Below are positions 10,706 through 19,878 of a stretch of 20,342 nucleotides of DNA, in pieces. The stretch covers positions 1 to 20,342 of the forward strand of contig CAYWBW010000033.1 of assembly GCA_964456745.1 (NCBI GenBank). The letters are read 5' to 3'. How positions within the stretch are numbered: position 1 is the first letter of the stretch; each line of letters starts with the position of its first letter. The notes under the pieces were generated by a model. It saw nothing but the letters and a program-made list of their open reading frames with translations, was not told the origin of the DNA and made no database searches. The DNA comes from CAYWBW01 sp964456745 (GTDB taxonomy: Bacteria; Patescibacteriota; Gracilibacteria; GCA-2401425; JAJOLG01). The translations under genes and the position numbers were made by a program.

Positions 10706-10734
10706 AATATATTTAAATTAACTACAAATATCAA
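10706..10734 (-). promoter_or_regulatory. Predicted promoter for the lipoprotein gene
   Basis: Reading the minus strand, TTGATA (10734-10729) and TATATT (10711-10706) are separated by exactly 17 bp. Transcription would start near 10699, giving a leader of about 25 nt before the ATG at 10673. No Shine-Dalgarno sequence is present. Confidence 0.5.
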
Positions 10735-10751
10735 CATAAATTTACTTTATA

Positions 10752-11483
10752 ATGAAAAAATTGGTTTTTATTACATGATGAGCAACATGAATTTGAGCTG
10801 CTTGTTGTAAGAAATTTGCAAAAGAGTGATACTGAGTTGCAATTAATTACTTGAATTCTAGTGATCATGCAAATGAGCTTGCTAATCAGCTCTGACATGC
10901 TAAAGCTTTTCAATGAGATATGTCAAAACAAGAGGATATTGATAGAGTATTTTCTGAAATTAAGGATCATTTCAATCAAAATCCAGAAATTTTAATCAAC
11001 AATGCAGCCGTTGTATGAAGAGTAAAGTTCCCAGAACTTGATTGAAATAGATTTTCTGAAATTTTAAATATCAATGCTGTATGACCATATTTAGTTACAA
11101 GGCAGTTCATCCAAAGGCAAGAGTGAAAACTTGATTGAAAATCTATAGTTTTTTTGTGATCCATGAGGTGATGGCCAGAAAGTTCATCTGCTTCTTCAAT
11201 AGATTATTGTGCATCTAAAGCTGCAGTGCATAACATGGTTGTAACTTTAGCTAAGTCATTTAGTCCTTGTAGGGTAAATTGAATTGCACCAGGATTTACA
11301 AAGACATTAATGCACAAATGAAATCTAGAACGCCTTGAAAAAGAAGCTGAGAAATCTATATTAAAACGATATTCAGAACCGGAAGAAATAGCAGAGTCAG
11401 TGTATTTCTTTGCATCAGATTTGGCTAAATCTATTACAGGTCAGGTTCTTAGAGTTGATAATTGACGTAGTTTAATGAGTTAG
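10752..11483 (+). CDS. Short-chain dehydrogenase/reductase (3-oxoacyl-ACP-reductase-like)
   Basis: This 243-aa protein is full length for a classical SDR. The Rossmann glycine motif TGGATGIG lies at residues 8-15 (three of its four glycines are TGA). NNAAVVG follows in the middle, then the catalytic Tyr152 and Lys156 in DYCASKAAV, with Ser137 (FLGSMRG) the likely third member. The segment VNGIAPGFTKT after the active site and the terminal GQVLRVDNGRSLMS match FabG-type enzymes. It would carry out an NAD(P)-dependent carbonyl/alcohol interconversion in the cytoplasm. The substrate cannot be read from sequence, and neighbours give no pathway, so a lipid role is only a guess. The start at 10752 is fixed because the nucleotide-binding motif begins at once. 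The stop TAG overlaps the thrS stop on the other strand. Confidence 0.88.
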
Positions 11484-13201
11484 TTATTGACTACAAGATC
11501 ATTTAGTGTTTTACAAAAATCTTCAAATTTTGATTCATTTTGTTCTTCTTTTCAAAGATTTCTTATAGTAATTGATTTATTCTTAAGCTCTTTATCTCAT
11601 ATAACCAGAGAAAACGGTATTTTTTGAGTTTCGCTATGTCTTATTCTTTTTCATAGTGAATCACCGCTATCTAAATATTCAGCTCGAAATCAATTTGTAA
11701 TTAGTTTTTCATAAATTCATTTTGCATATTTTCAATGTGCATCATTATTTACTGGGCAAACAAGAACTTGAATGGGGGCTAGAAATACTGGCATTGCTCA
11801 CTTGTAGTGTTCAATTAAAATTCACATAAATCTTTCAATAGATCATAAAATTGCTCTATGTATCATTACTGGTCTATGAGCTGCTCAATCTGCTCATTCA
11901 TATTCTAGTTTAAATCTTTCAGGTAAATTGAAATCAAGTTGCACTGTTGCAGTTTGCCAAACTCTTCCGAGAGAATCTTTGATTTTAAAATCAATTTTCG
12001 GTCAATAAAAAGCTCAGTCTCAAGGATTAATTTTGTACTGCATCTTGTTTCTTTTGATTGCTTTTTCCAGAGCATCTTCTGCTTTTTTCCATACTTTTAG
12101 ATCTCAAATTGCTTTATTTGGTCTTGTTGATAATTCAAGAATAAAATCCATATCAAATACATCTTTATATACATATTTAGCAAATTCAATTACTCAATCA
12201 ATTTCATCTTCAACTTGCTCAATAGTACAGAATATATGTGAGTCATCTTGGCAAAATTTTCTCACTCTGGTAATGCCAGAAAGTGTTCATGATAATTCAT
12301 TTCTATGCAATGCTCAAAAATCTGCAATTCTTAAAGGTAAATCTCTATAACTAGTTAGTTTATCTTTGTAAATTAGGCAGTGGCATGGACAATTCATTGG
12401 TTTTAGTCAAAATTCTTGACCCTCAATCTCTAGTTTAAACATATCATCTGAATAATGTTTCCAATGACCTGAAATTTCCCACAGTTTCCTATTAAACATA
12501 TTTGGACTCATTACTTCTTTGTATCATCTTTTTACATACTCATTTCTTATAAAGTTTTGAAGCTGTTTATAAATTATGTATCATTTTGGTAAGAAAAATG
12601 TTGATCATGGGCTGTATTCGTGTGTCATAAATAATTCAAGTTTTTTTCATATTATTCTATGGTCTCTTTTTTTAGCTTCTTTTATCATTTCTAAATAGTC
12701 TTTTAATTCTGTTTTAGATTCAAAACACACTCAATAAATTCTTTGCATCATTGGTCTATTTGAGTCTCACCTAAAATAAGCTCATGAAATATTTGTAAGT
12801 TTAAAGTGTTGTATTTTTCATGTGTGTTCAAGATGTGGACCAGCGCATAGATCAACGAAATGTCCAGATTTGTAAAATGTTACTTTACTTTCTCAATTTT
12901 CTTTAATATCACTTGCGATTTCTGATTTAAATGGTTGCTTTGCTTTATTTAAAAAGCTTATTGCTTTTTCAATATCAAGTTCACTCTTTTCAAACTTCTG
13001 AGCTTGTTTCGACAAATGACTCATTTTCTTTTCAATAAGGAGAAGATCTTCAGGGATTAAAGTTCGCGGAAGTAGGATGTCATAATAAAATCAGTTTTCA
13101 ATAGCTGGGCCAGTTCAAAATTGTGCTTCTGGAAAAATTTCAAGTACAGCAGCAGCTAATAGGTGAGCACATGAGTGTCTAAGGGTTTCTAGTTTGTTCA
13201 T
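11480..13201 (-). CDS. thrS: Threonine--tRNA ligase lacking the N-terminal TGS domain
   Basis: The 573-aa protein charges tRNA-Thr. It begins directly in the editing domain: His9 and His13 (RHSCAHLLAA) with Cys119 and His123 (FVDLCAGPHL) form the site that clears Ser-tRNA-Thr. The class II catalytic core follows, with zinc ligand Cys271 (KPMNCPCH), motif 2 (ALHRNELSGTLSGITRVRKF, then CQDDSHIFC), the GAFYGPKIDF segment and motif 3 around HRAILGSIERF. The anticodon-binding domain (APIQVLVCPV) forms the C-terminus. E. coli ThrRS is 642 aa; the shortfall is the TGS domain, about 60-70 aa, missing at the N-terminus. No in-frame upstream extension supplies it, since the intergenic region is promoter-like. 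Only four bases overlap with the convergent dehydrogenase gene, its TAA sharing TTAG with the opposing TAG. The identity is secure. Confidence 0.96.
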
Positions 13202-13236
13202 ATTATATATAGCTAAGATAAATTTTTTGCAAATTA

Positions 13237-13265
13237 ATAATATCACTGTTTTTTATTATTTTCAA
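13237..13265 (-). promoter_or_regulatory. Predicted thrS promoter
   Basis: On the minus strand TTGAAA (13265-13260) and TATTAT (13242-13237) are 17 bp apart. Transcription would begin near 13230, giving a leader of about 29 nt. That is too short for a T-box or a ThrS operator-type leader, so no RNA-based control is visible. Confidence 0.45.
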
Positions 13266-13295
13266 TAATATATAGATAAAGTGACTTCTAATTAC

Positions 13296-13324
13296 TTTAC
13301 TTACACATAATTACGTGCTATAAT
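13296..13324 (+). promoter_or_regulatory. Predicted extended -10 promoter for the transporter/HEAT gene
   Basis: TTTACT (13296-13301), a 17-bp spacer, and TATAAT (13319-13324) preceded by TG one base upstream (extended -10). Initiation near 13331 leaves about 18 nt before the ATG at 13349. Confidence 0.55.
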
Positions 13325-13346
13325 TAAGTGAAAATAATTACTTAAT
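13323..13346. repeat. Short inverted repeat between promoter and start codon
   Basis: ATTAAGT (13323-13329) and ACTTAAT (13340-13346) form a perfect 7-bp inverted repeat with a 10-nt spacer. It overlaps the -10 and the predicted start of transcription and ends 2 nt before the ATG. It could be an operator or a hairpin limiting initiation; in DNA this AT-rich it may also be chance. Confidence 0.25.
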
Positions 13347-13348
13347 CC

Positions 13349-15760
13349 ATGCATAAAGTATTACATTTATTGAATAAACTTTTCAATATTACTCATCATG
13401 AGTGGCCAAGAGTTTTATTTTCATTTTTCATAAAAACCATTGTTCAAATTATATTTATTATCGCATCAACCCTTTTAATAGCCATTTTTGTTGAACAGTA
13501 TCATATACAAAGTCTTCCAATTCTTTATATATTCAATTCACTAGCTATAATATTTTGATCCTTACTTTTTTGATATCTTTTGCGAGAATCTTGAAAGCGG
13601 GCTTTTTTAATTTGGTTAACTGTTTTTTCAATATTTATAATTACTTGAGTTTCGCTGCTAATAGAAAATACATCGCTATTTTACATTCTTTTAATATCCT
13701 TTGTTTCTATTTGTATAACTCAACTTAATATAGTTCTTTCATTGTTTATTGAAGATTTATATTCTCCATTGGAAGCAGAAAGAACTCTTCCTTTTATTGA
13801 AGCATCAGAACCAGTTTGAGGTATAATTGCTTGATGAGTTTTGGCTTATTGAGCAACAAGTATTTCACCATTAACTTTTTTTAAGATAATTTTTTGATTA
13901 TTAGTATTTTTAATGATTTTGTTGTCATTTACAATAATTTTAAACAAAATTCCTAAACTAATTTCAAAACATGATGATTGAGAAGAAAGTGTTTCTAGAT
14001 TTAAAAAAATGAAGCTATGATTTAGAAGTATTTTATGAATGAGATATTTAAAGTGATTAGCAATGGTTGTTGTATTGCAATTTGCACTTTTTAATTTAAT
14101 TGAATATCAATATACTTCTGCTTTAGATAGCAATATATCCGAGTCTCATTGAGAGCAAGTAGTTGATGTTTCTCAAAATCATTGAAGTAGCCATAATAAT
14201 GATCATTCATATTCTTCAAAATTGGCACATTGACTATGATTTTGGCATGTGCTTTTTTCTATTTTATTGTTAATAAGCCAAGCATTCTTTACTTCTAGAA
14301 TTACGACTAAAAAATGAATTATTGAAACTATGAGGCTCCATCCACTTATAATGCTTATTCCGTGAATTTGAATGTTAAGTTATTTTTCTTTGGCTACAGC
14401 TGTAATTTCAAAAGCATCTTTCGAGGTTTTGTGATGAATGCATAGAACGGCATATCATTCAAGTTTTTATGCAATTAAACCATCAATACGAGAACATGTT
14501 AAAGAATTCTTAGAATGAATTGCTAGGCCTATTTGACTTACTTTGTGAACTTGAATTTTATTATTACTAACACTTGTATTCAAATGAGACCTACTTCACA
14601 ACATATTGTCTGTATTGATTATAATACTCATTGTTATAATGATTTTTGTATTAAACAAATTAAAGAGAAGGTATACTGCAATGTCTAAACGAAACGCAGA
14701 GGCAGCTACTAAAATCTGAAACAAAATAGAAGCTATTGAAGTTTTAACCCAAAGATGACACAAGTGATCTTCTATTATATTATGATACATGCTTAAAAAA
14801 GAGAGGTTTCCAGAGCTTAAAAGAAAATTATTAAAGTCACTAGCTCGTATTTGATCATTATATTCTATACCAGATATAGTATCTTGTTTTGATGAAAAAT
14901 CCGATACTGTAAAGATTGCTGCATTAAAAGCTTTAATGTCATATAAAGATATATGACATGATTTCTTTAAAGAAAGTTTCGCAAAATATTCCATTTGAAC
15001 TGAGCTAAAGAAACTAATAAAAAGTACTAAATCTAGAGAAATCAAATCATTATCCGTAAGGGCTTTCACAGTTATTAAAGATCCTAGTATTGCAAAATTA
15101 TTAATTCAGACATTAGAAGACACTAATATTAGCCAAAAGGCTGATATTATATATATATTTAAATACTTTAATGATTTAAGTTTATCTAAATATATAGCTA
15201 AATATTTAGATTCTAAAAATGTATTTGTAAAATCTTCTGCTATAATTACTTTATGGCAATTTATGAGTCATAGATTGGAACTTAGCATTATCATTTCTAA
15301 TCTCCTTAGGTCAGATGATAAGGATGATAAGCTGGCAGCAATTTATATTCTTTGAGAAACAAATAATACTCAAGAAAGTAGGAAATTAGTTTCATTTTTA
15401 AATGATAAAGATGAAGATATTGCAAGAGAATCTTCAATATCTCTTCTGAAGCTTTGAAATGTAGAATCTGTCATAAATGTTTTAGATTCATTATTGCATA
15501 AAGACAAGGAGATATGAATTTCTACAAAGAGAAAAATTAAATGATTGCCAGACACTCTTTCAGGTCATATTAAGAATCTACTAATTAATCATATTACGAA
15601 AAAATTACATAAAATGGTGGAAGAAAGTGGTACAAATACGATTGAAGATTTCAGTGATAAAAATTTAGAAGATATTATTCATTATTATAGTATTATTGAT
15701 GAAGATAAAGAGGTGATTCGCATTAAATATATTTTAAACAAAAGAAGAGAAAAAAATTAA
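13349..15760 (+). CDS. Polytopic NTT/MFS-type transporter fused to C-terminal HEAT repeats
   Basis: This is an 803-aa protein. Residues 1 to about 430 hold roughly ten to twelve hydrophobic segments and resemble the nucleotide-transporter (ATP/ADP antiporter, NTT/TLC)-like or MFS proteins that carry HEAT extensions. It starts with an amphipathic HHEWPRVLFSFFIKT stretch, and ERTLPFIEASEPVGGIIAG follows the fourth hydrophobic hairpin. A hydrophilic loop with several His residues (267-294) interrupts the helices. From about 445 the protein is soluble and built of helical pairs of about 30 residues, for example RESSISLLKLGNVESVINVL and VKSSAIITLWQFM, read as HEAT repeats, ending in a charged tail. 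By inference it moves a solute (possibly nucleotides) with cytoplasmic HEAT repeats as a scaffold. Transport direction and substrate are not evident. Its TAA overlaps the gdh stop. Confidence 0.7.
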
Positions 15761-17052
15761 TTTAGCCCTCCTCTAAACCGTTCAGCTTCAGCTATTTTTT
15801 GAATCGCAAGTAAAAATGCTGCTTTTCTTAGTGAGGTTTTTTCATTATTTGCCATCATTAATATTTCATTAAAAGCTTCTGTCATTTTATTCTTTAATTT
15901 TTCATTTATTTCATTTTCAGTCCAGTAAAAATGCATTCTATTTTGCACCCATTCGAAATAACTCACAGTAACTCATCCAGCATTTGCTAATACATCTGGA
16001 ATAACTAAAATTTTCTTTTTTTCAAGGATTTTATCTGCTTTTGGTGTTGTAGGTCAGTTAGCCAGTTCTAAGATTACTTTTGCTTTAACTCAATCTGCAT
16101 TATTTATATTGATTTGATTATCGAGAGCTGCTGGTATTAATATATCACAGTTACATTTTATTATATCTGCATTGCTAATGATTTTAGATCAGTCTTTGTC
16201 CATTCTTTTTAAGTCACATACACTTCACTCACAATAAAAGTGATTTACTGTTCATTTCTCAGTTTTTGCTTTGTATATTTCTTGTGGATCAAGTCAGTTT
16301 TTTGAATAAATTCATCATTGACTATCAGAAATTGCAACAATTTTATATCAAAGTCAATGAAGTATTCTAGCAGCATGAAATCAGGCATTTCAAAATCATT
16401 GTACAGCAACTCGAAGATCATGTTTATTTAATGATTTTGATTTTACATATTGCTCAAGAACATATACTCATCATTGAGCAGTAGCATTTGCTCGTCATTG
16501 GCTTCATCATATAGCAATAGGTTTTCATGTAACAACTCATGGCTGAGATTTTTTGCTTATTTTCTCAAACTCATCCATAATATATGACATTACTTGAGGG
16601 TTTGTATAAACATCTGGAGCTGGTATGTCTTTATCAGGTCCAATATGGTCAGACATAGCTCTAGTCCATTTTCGTGCTACTTGTTCTATTTCGACTCTAC
16701 TTAAATTTTTTGGATTACATTCTACTCATCATTTTCAACCTCATAATGGCAAGCTTAGAACTGCAGTTTTTATAGTCATAGCTGATGCAAGAGCTTTTAC
16801 TTCATCAATGTTTGCACCTTGATGAAATCTTATTCATCACTTATAAGGTCCTCTAGAATTATTGTGCTGAACTCTGTAGGCATTAAATTTCACCATTTTT
16901 CAATTATCTAAACAGATTTCAATTTCTTTTTCATGAATAATATTTGGATTTGAGAGTTTGTTTATTATTTCTTTGCTGATATTTAATATCTTTCAAGCCT
17001 CATTTAAGTTTATTAAAAAATTTTCAAATGGATTTATATTAGCTTTTTTCAT
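15757..17052 (-). CDS. gdhA: Glutamate dehydrogenase
   Basis: The 431-aa protein oxidatively deaminates glutamate to 2-oxoglutarate and ammonia, or the reverse, with NAD(P). The catalytic set is Lys71 (YKGGIRF), Lys95 (MTIKTAV), Lys107 (PLGGGKGG) and Asp147 (IPAPDVYT). The intervals of 24, 12 and 40 residues are the same as between K89, K113, K125 and D165 of the Clostridium symbiosum enzyme. The Rossmann domain begins RVAVQGFGNAG at about 214-224 and continues VAISDSQGG. The C-terminus SYFEWVQN...RFRGG is typical of the hexameric family. Many of these glycines are TGA, making it one of the clearest proofs of the code. It diverges from the malic enzyme and converges with the HEAT-repeat gene, overlapping it by 4 nt. 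The cofactor preference is not decided by the sequence seen. Confidence 0.96.
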
Positions 17053-17123
17053 AGTTTAGTTGTTTATTTTCTTTATTTTAAAACTTGCATTAATAAAATA
17101 AAGAAGAAATAATAAATTTAAAA

Positions 17124-17152
17124 TTGATATTAATTTTTGTTATTAGTATAGT
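17124..17152 (+). promoter_or_regulatory. Predicted malic enzyme promoter
   Basis: TTGATA (17124-17129) and TATAGT (17147-17152) are 17 bp apart. Initiation near 17159 gives a leader of about 16 nt without a ribosome binding site. I could not place a convincing promoter for the divergent gdh gene in the same 122-bp gap. Confidence 0.55.
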
Positions 17153-17174
17153 TTAGAAATATAACCCAATATTT

Positions 17175-18311
17175 ATGTTATCAAAAGCCCTTGAAGCTCA
17201 TCTTAAAGCTAAGTGAAAAATCGAAATTAAATTAAGAATGCCGCTTGATACTCAAGAAGATTTATCAATATGATATACCCCATGAGTAGCAGAGCCATGT
17301 TTGGAAATTGCAAAAAATGTGGATGATGCATATAAATATACATCAAAGTGAAATCTAGTTGCAGTAGTATCAGATTGAACTTCTGTTTTATGACTTTGAG
17401 ATATATGACCTGAAGCGTCTATGCCAGTTATGGAGTGAAAAGCAATTTTGTTTAAGAAGTTTTGATGAGTGGATGCATTTCCGATTTGCATTAGAACTAA
17501 AAAAGTAGATGAGATTGTTCAATTAGTTAAATGGCTTGAGCCTACTTTTTGATGAATTAATCTAGAAGATATTTCTGCTCCTAGATGTTTTGAAATAGAA
17601 GATAGACTTAAAGAAGAATTAAATATTCCAGTTTTTCATGATGATCAACACTGAACTGCAATCGTTGTTTTAGCATGAATGATTAATGCATGTAAAATAC
17701 TTTGAAAAAATTTAAAGGATTTAAAAGTAATAATGTCATGAGCGTGAGCTGCATGAATAGCAGTATGCAAAGTATTATTTTCTTATTGATTAAAACACTG
17801 TATTTTGTTTGATTCTAAATGACCAATATATAAATGAAGAGATAATTTAAACAAAATAAAAGAGCAGATGACAGATATAACAAATTTAGATTGATATGCT
17901 TGAACTTTAGATGAAGCATTTGAATGAGCAGATGTTTTTATATGAGTATCTAGAGCTTGATTAGTAACTAAAGAAATGGTAAGTAAGATGGCAAAAGATC
18001 CAATAATTTTTGCTATGGCTAATCCTGATCCAGAAATTCTTCCATCAGATGCAAAGGCTGCTTGAGCTGCAATTGTTGCCACTTGAAGATCTGATTTTCC
18101 AAATCAAGTAAATAATGTACTGGCTTTCCCATGACTTTTTAGATGAGTATTAGATGCAAGGAAGCCAAAAATTACTGAAGAAATGAAAATTGCAGCAGCA
18201 CATGCAATAGCTTGATGCATTAAAAATCCAACAGTGGACTTGATAATACCTTCTGCGCTGGATGATTCAGTGGCATCTGCAGTAGCTGAAGCTGTGAAAA
18301 AATGTGCTTAG
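17175..18311 (+). CDS. NAD(P)-dependent malic enzyme (short form)
   Basis: The 378-aa protein decarboxylates malate to pyruvate and CO2 with reduction of NAD(P). The N-terminal domain shows the catalytic Tyr34 (SIGYTPGVAEPC) and Lys89 (MPVMEGKAILFKKFGG), with the substrate motif SDGTSVLGLGDIGPEA. The metal-binding acidic residues lie in EDISAPRCFEIE and VFHDDQHGTA. The Rossmann segment VIMSGAGAAGIAVCK follows, then FAMANPDPE and the C-terminal helices. Its length is that of the short bacterial form, without the phosphotransacetylase-like extension of MaeB. It is divergent from glutamate dehydrogenase. Together they would convert glutamate and malate to 2-oxoglutarate and pyruvate with gain of reduced cofactor, but coregulation is only inferred from position. 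The cofactor type was not determined. Confidence 0.94.
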
Positions 18312-18344
18312 ATTTTTTAAATATTATCAAATTAAATAGCTAAC

Positions 18345-18373
18345 TTGACTGTGAAATAATTCATACATAATAT
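18345..18373 (+). promoter_or_regulatory. Strong sigma-70-type promoter giving a leaderless transcript
   Basis: TTGACT (18345-18350), a 17-bp spacer and TAATAT (18368-18373) form the best consensus promoter in the window. The ATG at 18381 lies 7 nt past the -10, exactly where transcription should start, so the pilin-like gene is probably translated from a leaderless mRNA. Confidence 0.65.
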
Positions 18374-18380
18374 AGTAAAG

Positions 18381-18761
18381 ATGATTAAAATTATACAAAC
18401 TCTTTTAGCATATTTCCTCCTAGTATCTACTAGTTTCGCAAATACTGATCAAATTTCCGATTCCGTATCAATTATTCCAAAAAATGATAATGTTTTAGTA
18501 GAAGCTTTTAAATCTTGATATTTTTCATTTTCGGATTTGAATTTATATGCAATTTATTTAATTGATATGCTGTCAGTGGTGGCAATTGTTGTTTCTTTGT
18601 TATTTGTAATAATTTGATGATTTAGGTGCGTTCTTGCATTTTGAAGTGATGATAAATGGGATTGAGCAAAAAAGACTGTTATACATGCATTAATGTGATT
18701 AGCGATATCTACTCTCGCATGGGTAATCGTAGAATTAGTATTAAAAATTATTTCAGCTTAA
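18381..18761 (+). CDS. Pilin-like small membrane protein of VirB2/TrbC type
   Basis: This 126-aa protein has a signal peptide (about 1-20, ending STSFA), a polar stretch, then two hydrophobic helices (about 62-84 and 103-124). They are joined by a short loop, IIGGFRCVLAFGSDDKWDGA. The arrangement signal peptide - helix - GGF...GD-like turn - AKK - helix with GLAISTLAW matches VirB2/TrbC-family conjugative pilins and the pilin-like proteins common in CPR genomes. Such subunits form type IV secretion-type pili or channels. No other type IV secretion genes are in the window, so the machinery is unconfirmed. The FtsA/PilM-like ATPase begins 5 nt after its stop, making a two-gene unit driven by a strong promoter. 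Confidence 0.6.
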
Positions 18762-18766
18762 ATATT

Positions 18767-19699
18767 ATGTTCTGATTTATAAAATCGCTATTTAACAGAG
18801 ATTCAAAAAATTTATTAGCAGTAATAGACATTTGATCTTTTTTAGTTAAAACAATAATTGTAGATAAGAAAAGCTCAAAAATTGTATCAACATGAGAATC
18901 AGCTCAAAATTATTATGCAATGAGGTCTTGAAATATTAATGATCTAAAGTCAGTAATTTCAAGAGTTGGCCAATCACTTGACAATGCCGAGAACAAAATC
19001 AATAAGAGCGTTTGAGAGATAGCATTTTGATTAAGTGCTGATAATGATTATTTCAGGCAGCAAAATTTTAGAGCATATATTCAAACCATATCCGATGAGT
19101 TAGGTGGTAAATTTATATGATTTTATTGTTTACCTTCAGTATACAGTGTGATGTCATATAAAAAGCCAAATTATTTAATTGTAGATATTTGATCAAGTAA
19201 TACTTCAGTTAGCTTGGTTAAAAATTGACTATTTAGGAAAGCTGAATCTTTTTCTATTTGATGATCTTTGTTTACAGCAAGAATATCAAAAATATTTGCA
19301 TTAAGCAAAACTGATTCTGAAAAAATTAAATTTTTGTTTTGCTGATGATCGTCAAGTCCAAGCTGTGCATTATCTGATGAAGATTTTAAATATGATATAG
19401 ATTTATGGCTTACAGCATTTTGAGTAGCTTTAAAGAACTTTGAAGAGAAGTTGCCTAGATTCGTATTATTAACTTGATGATGATCCATTTTCCCCTTGCT
19501 TAAAGATTCGTTGAGAAATAGAAATCTTCCTTATAAAAAATTGTGATTTGAAGAAAGACCTGAGTTTGATATGTTATTGGATGCATGATTAAAACTAAAT
19601 AAGTGAAAAAAGATTGAAAATATTGTTCCTTGGGTACCTGTTAGAATGCTTGCAGAGTTTCTAATGAAGCATGTTATTGATAATAAGAGTATTAAATAG
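18767..19699 (+). CDS. FtsA/PilM-like actin-fold ATPase
   Basis: A 310-aa protein with the three nucleotide-binding motifs of the actin/FtsA/PilM superfamily. Phosphate 1 is LLAVIDIGSFLVKTIIVD (about 16-33), phosphate 2 is YLIVDIGSSNTSVSLV (about 136-151), and the adenosine motif is FVLLTGGGSIFPLLKDSL. The Gly-Gly-Gly of the last is residues 237-239 and is written as three consecutive TGA codons. It is shorter than typical FtsA (about 400-420 aa), mainly between phosphate 1 and phosphate 2, and lacks an evident amphipathic membrane-targeting tail. Its close linkage (5 nt) to a pilin-like gene favours a PilM-like role at a membrane assembly platform over cell division, but neither is proven. 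No FtsZ or PilN/PilO neighbour is seen. Confidence 0.65.
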
Positions 19700-19772
19700 T
19701 TATATTTAATCATTTATAATCTTTACTTGCTTTATATTAAAAAAATAATAAAATTTTACAGATAAAACATAA

Positions 19773-19849
19773 GGGCGTGTAGCTCAGTTGGCTAGAGCAA
19801 CTGGTTTACACCCAGTAGGTCACAGGTTCGAGTCCTGTCACGCCCACCA
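19773..19849 (+). tRNA. tRNA-Val (anticodon UAC)
   Basis: This 77-nt cloverleaf has acceptor arms GGGCGTG (19773-19779) and CACGCCC (19839-19845) and anticodon stem ACTGG/CCAGT (19800-19804 and 19812-19816). The anticodon TAC is at 19807-19809, the T-arm is ACAGG TTCGAGT CCTGT, the discriminator is A at 19846, and the CCA is genome-encoded at 19847-19849. Confidence 0.97.
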
Positions 19850-19878
19850 TTTGGGATAAAGTACGATTTTAAGATAGA

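Noticed and set aside
10748..10753. TATAAT overlapping the dehydrogenase start codon.
   Set aside because: A transcript from this box would begin downstream of the only possible start, since the nucleotide-binding motif begins at residue 8. It is probably chance in AT-rich DNA.
12033..12350. 105-residue open frame on plus within thrS.
   Set aside because: It lies antisense to conserved ThrRS motifs and has no recognisable domain.
12380..12397. MNCPCH instead of MNCPGH at the zinc-binding motif of ThrRS as a defect.
   Set aside because: The position after Pro varies among functional ThrRS enzymes and the zinc Cys and His are intact.
14596..15069. 157-residue open frame antisense to the HEAT-repeat region.
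   Set aside because: It is a shadow of the long plus-strand gene, is hydrophobic without family features, and has no promoter.
521..18311. Gene decay: reading TGA as stop breaks every gene into fragments.
   Set aside because: The breaks all fall at conserved glycines in otherwise complete proteins, and TAA/TAG are absent from the same frames. Recoding explains all of it; selenocysteine does not, because the residue needed is Gly and no SECIS-like elements accompany the codons.
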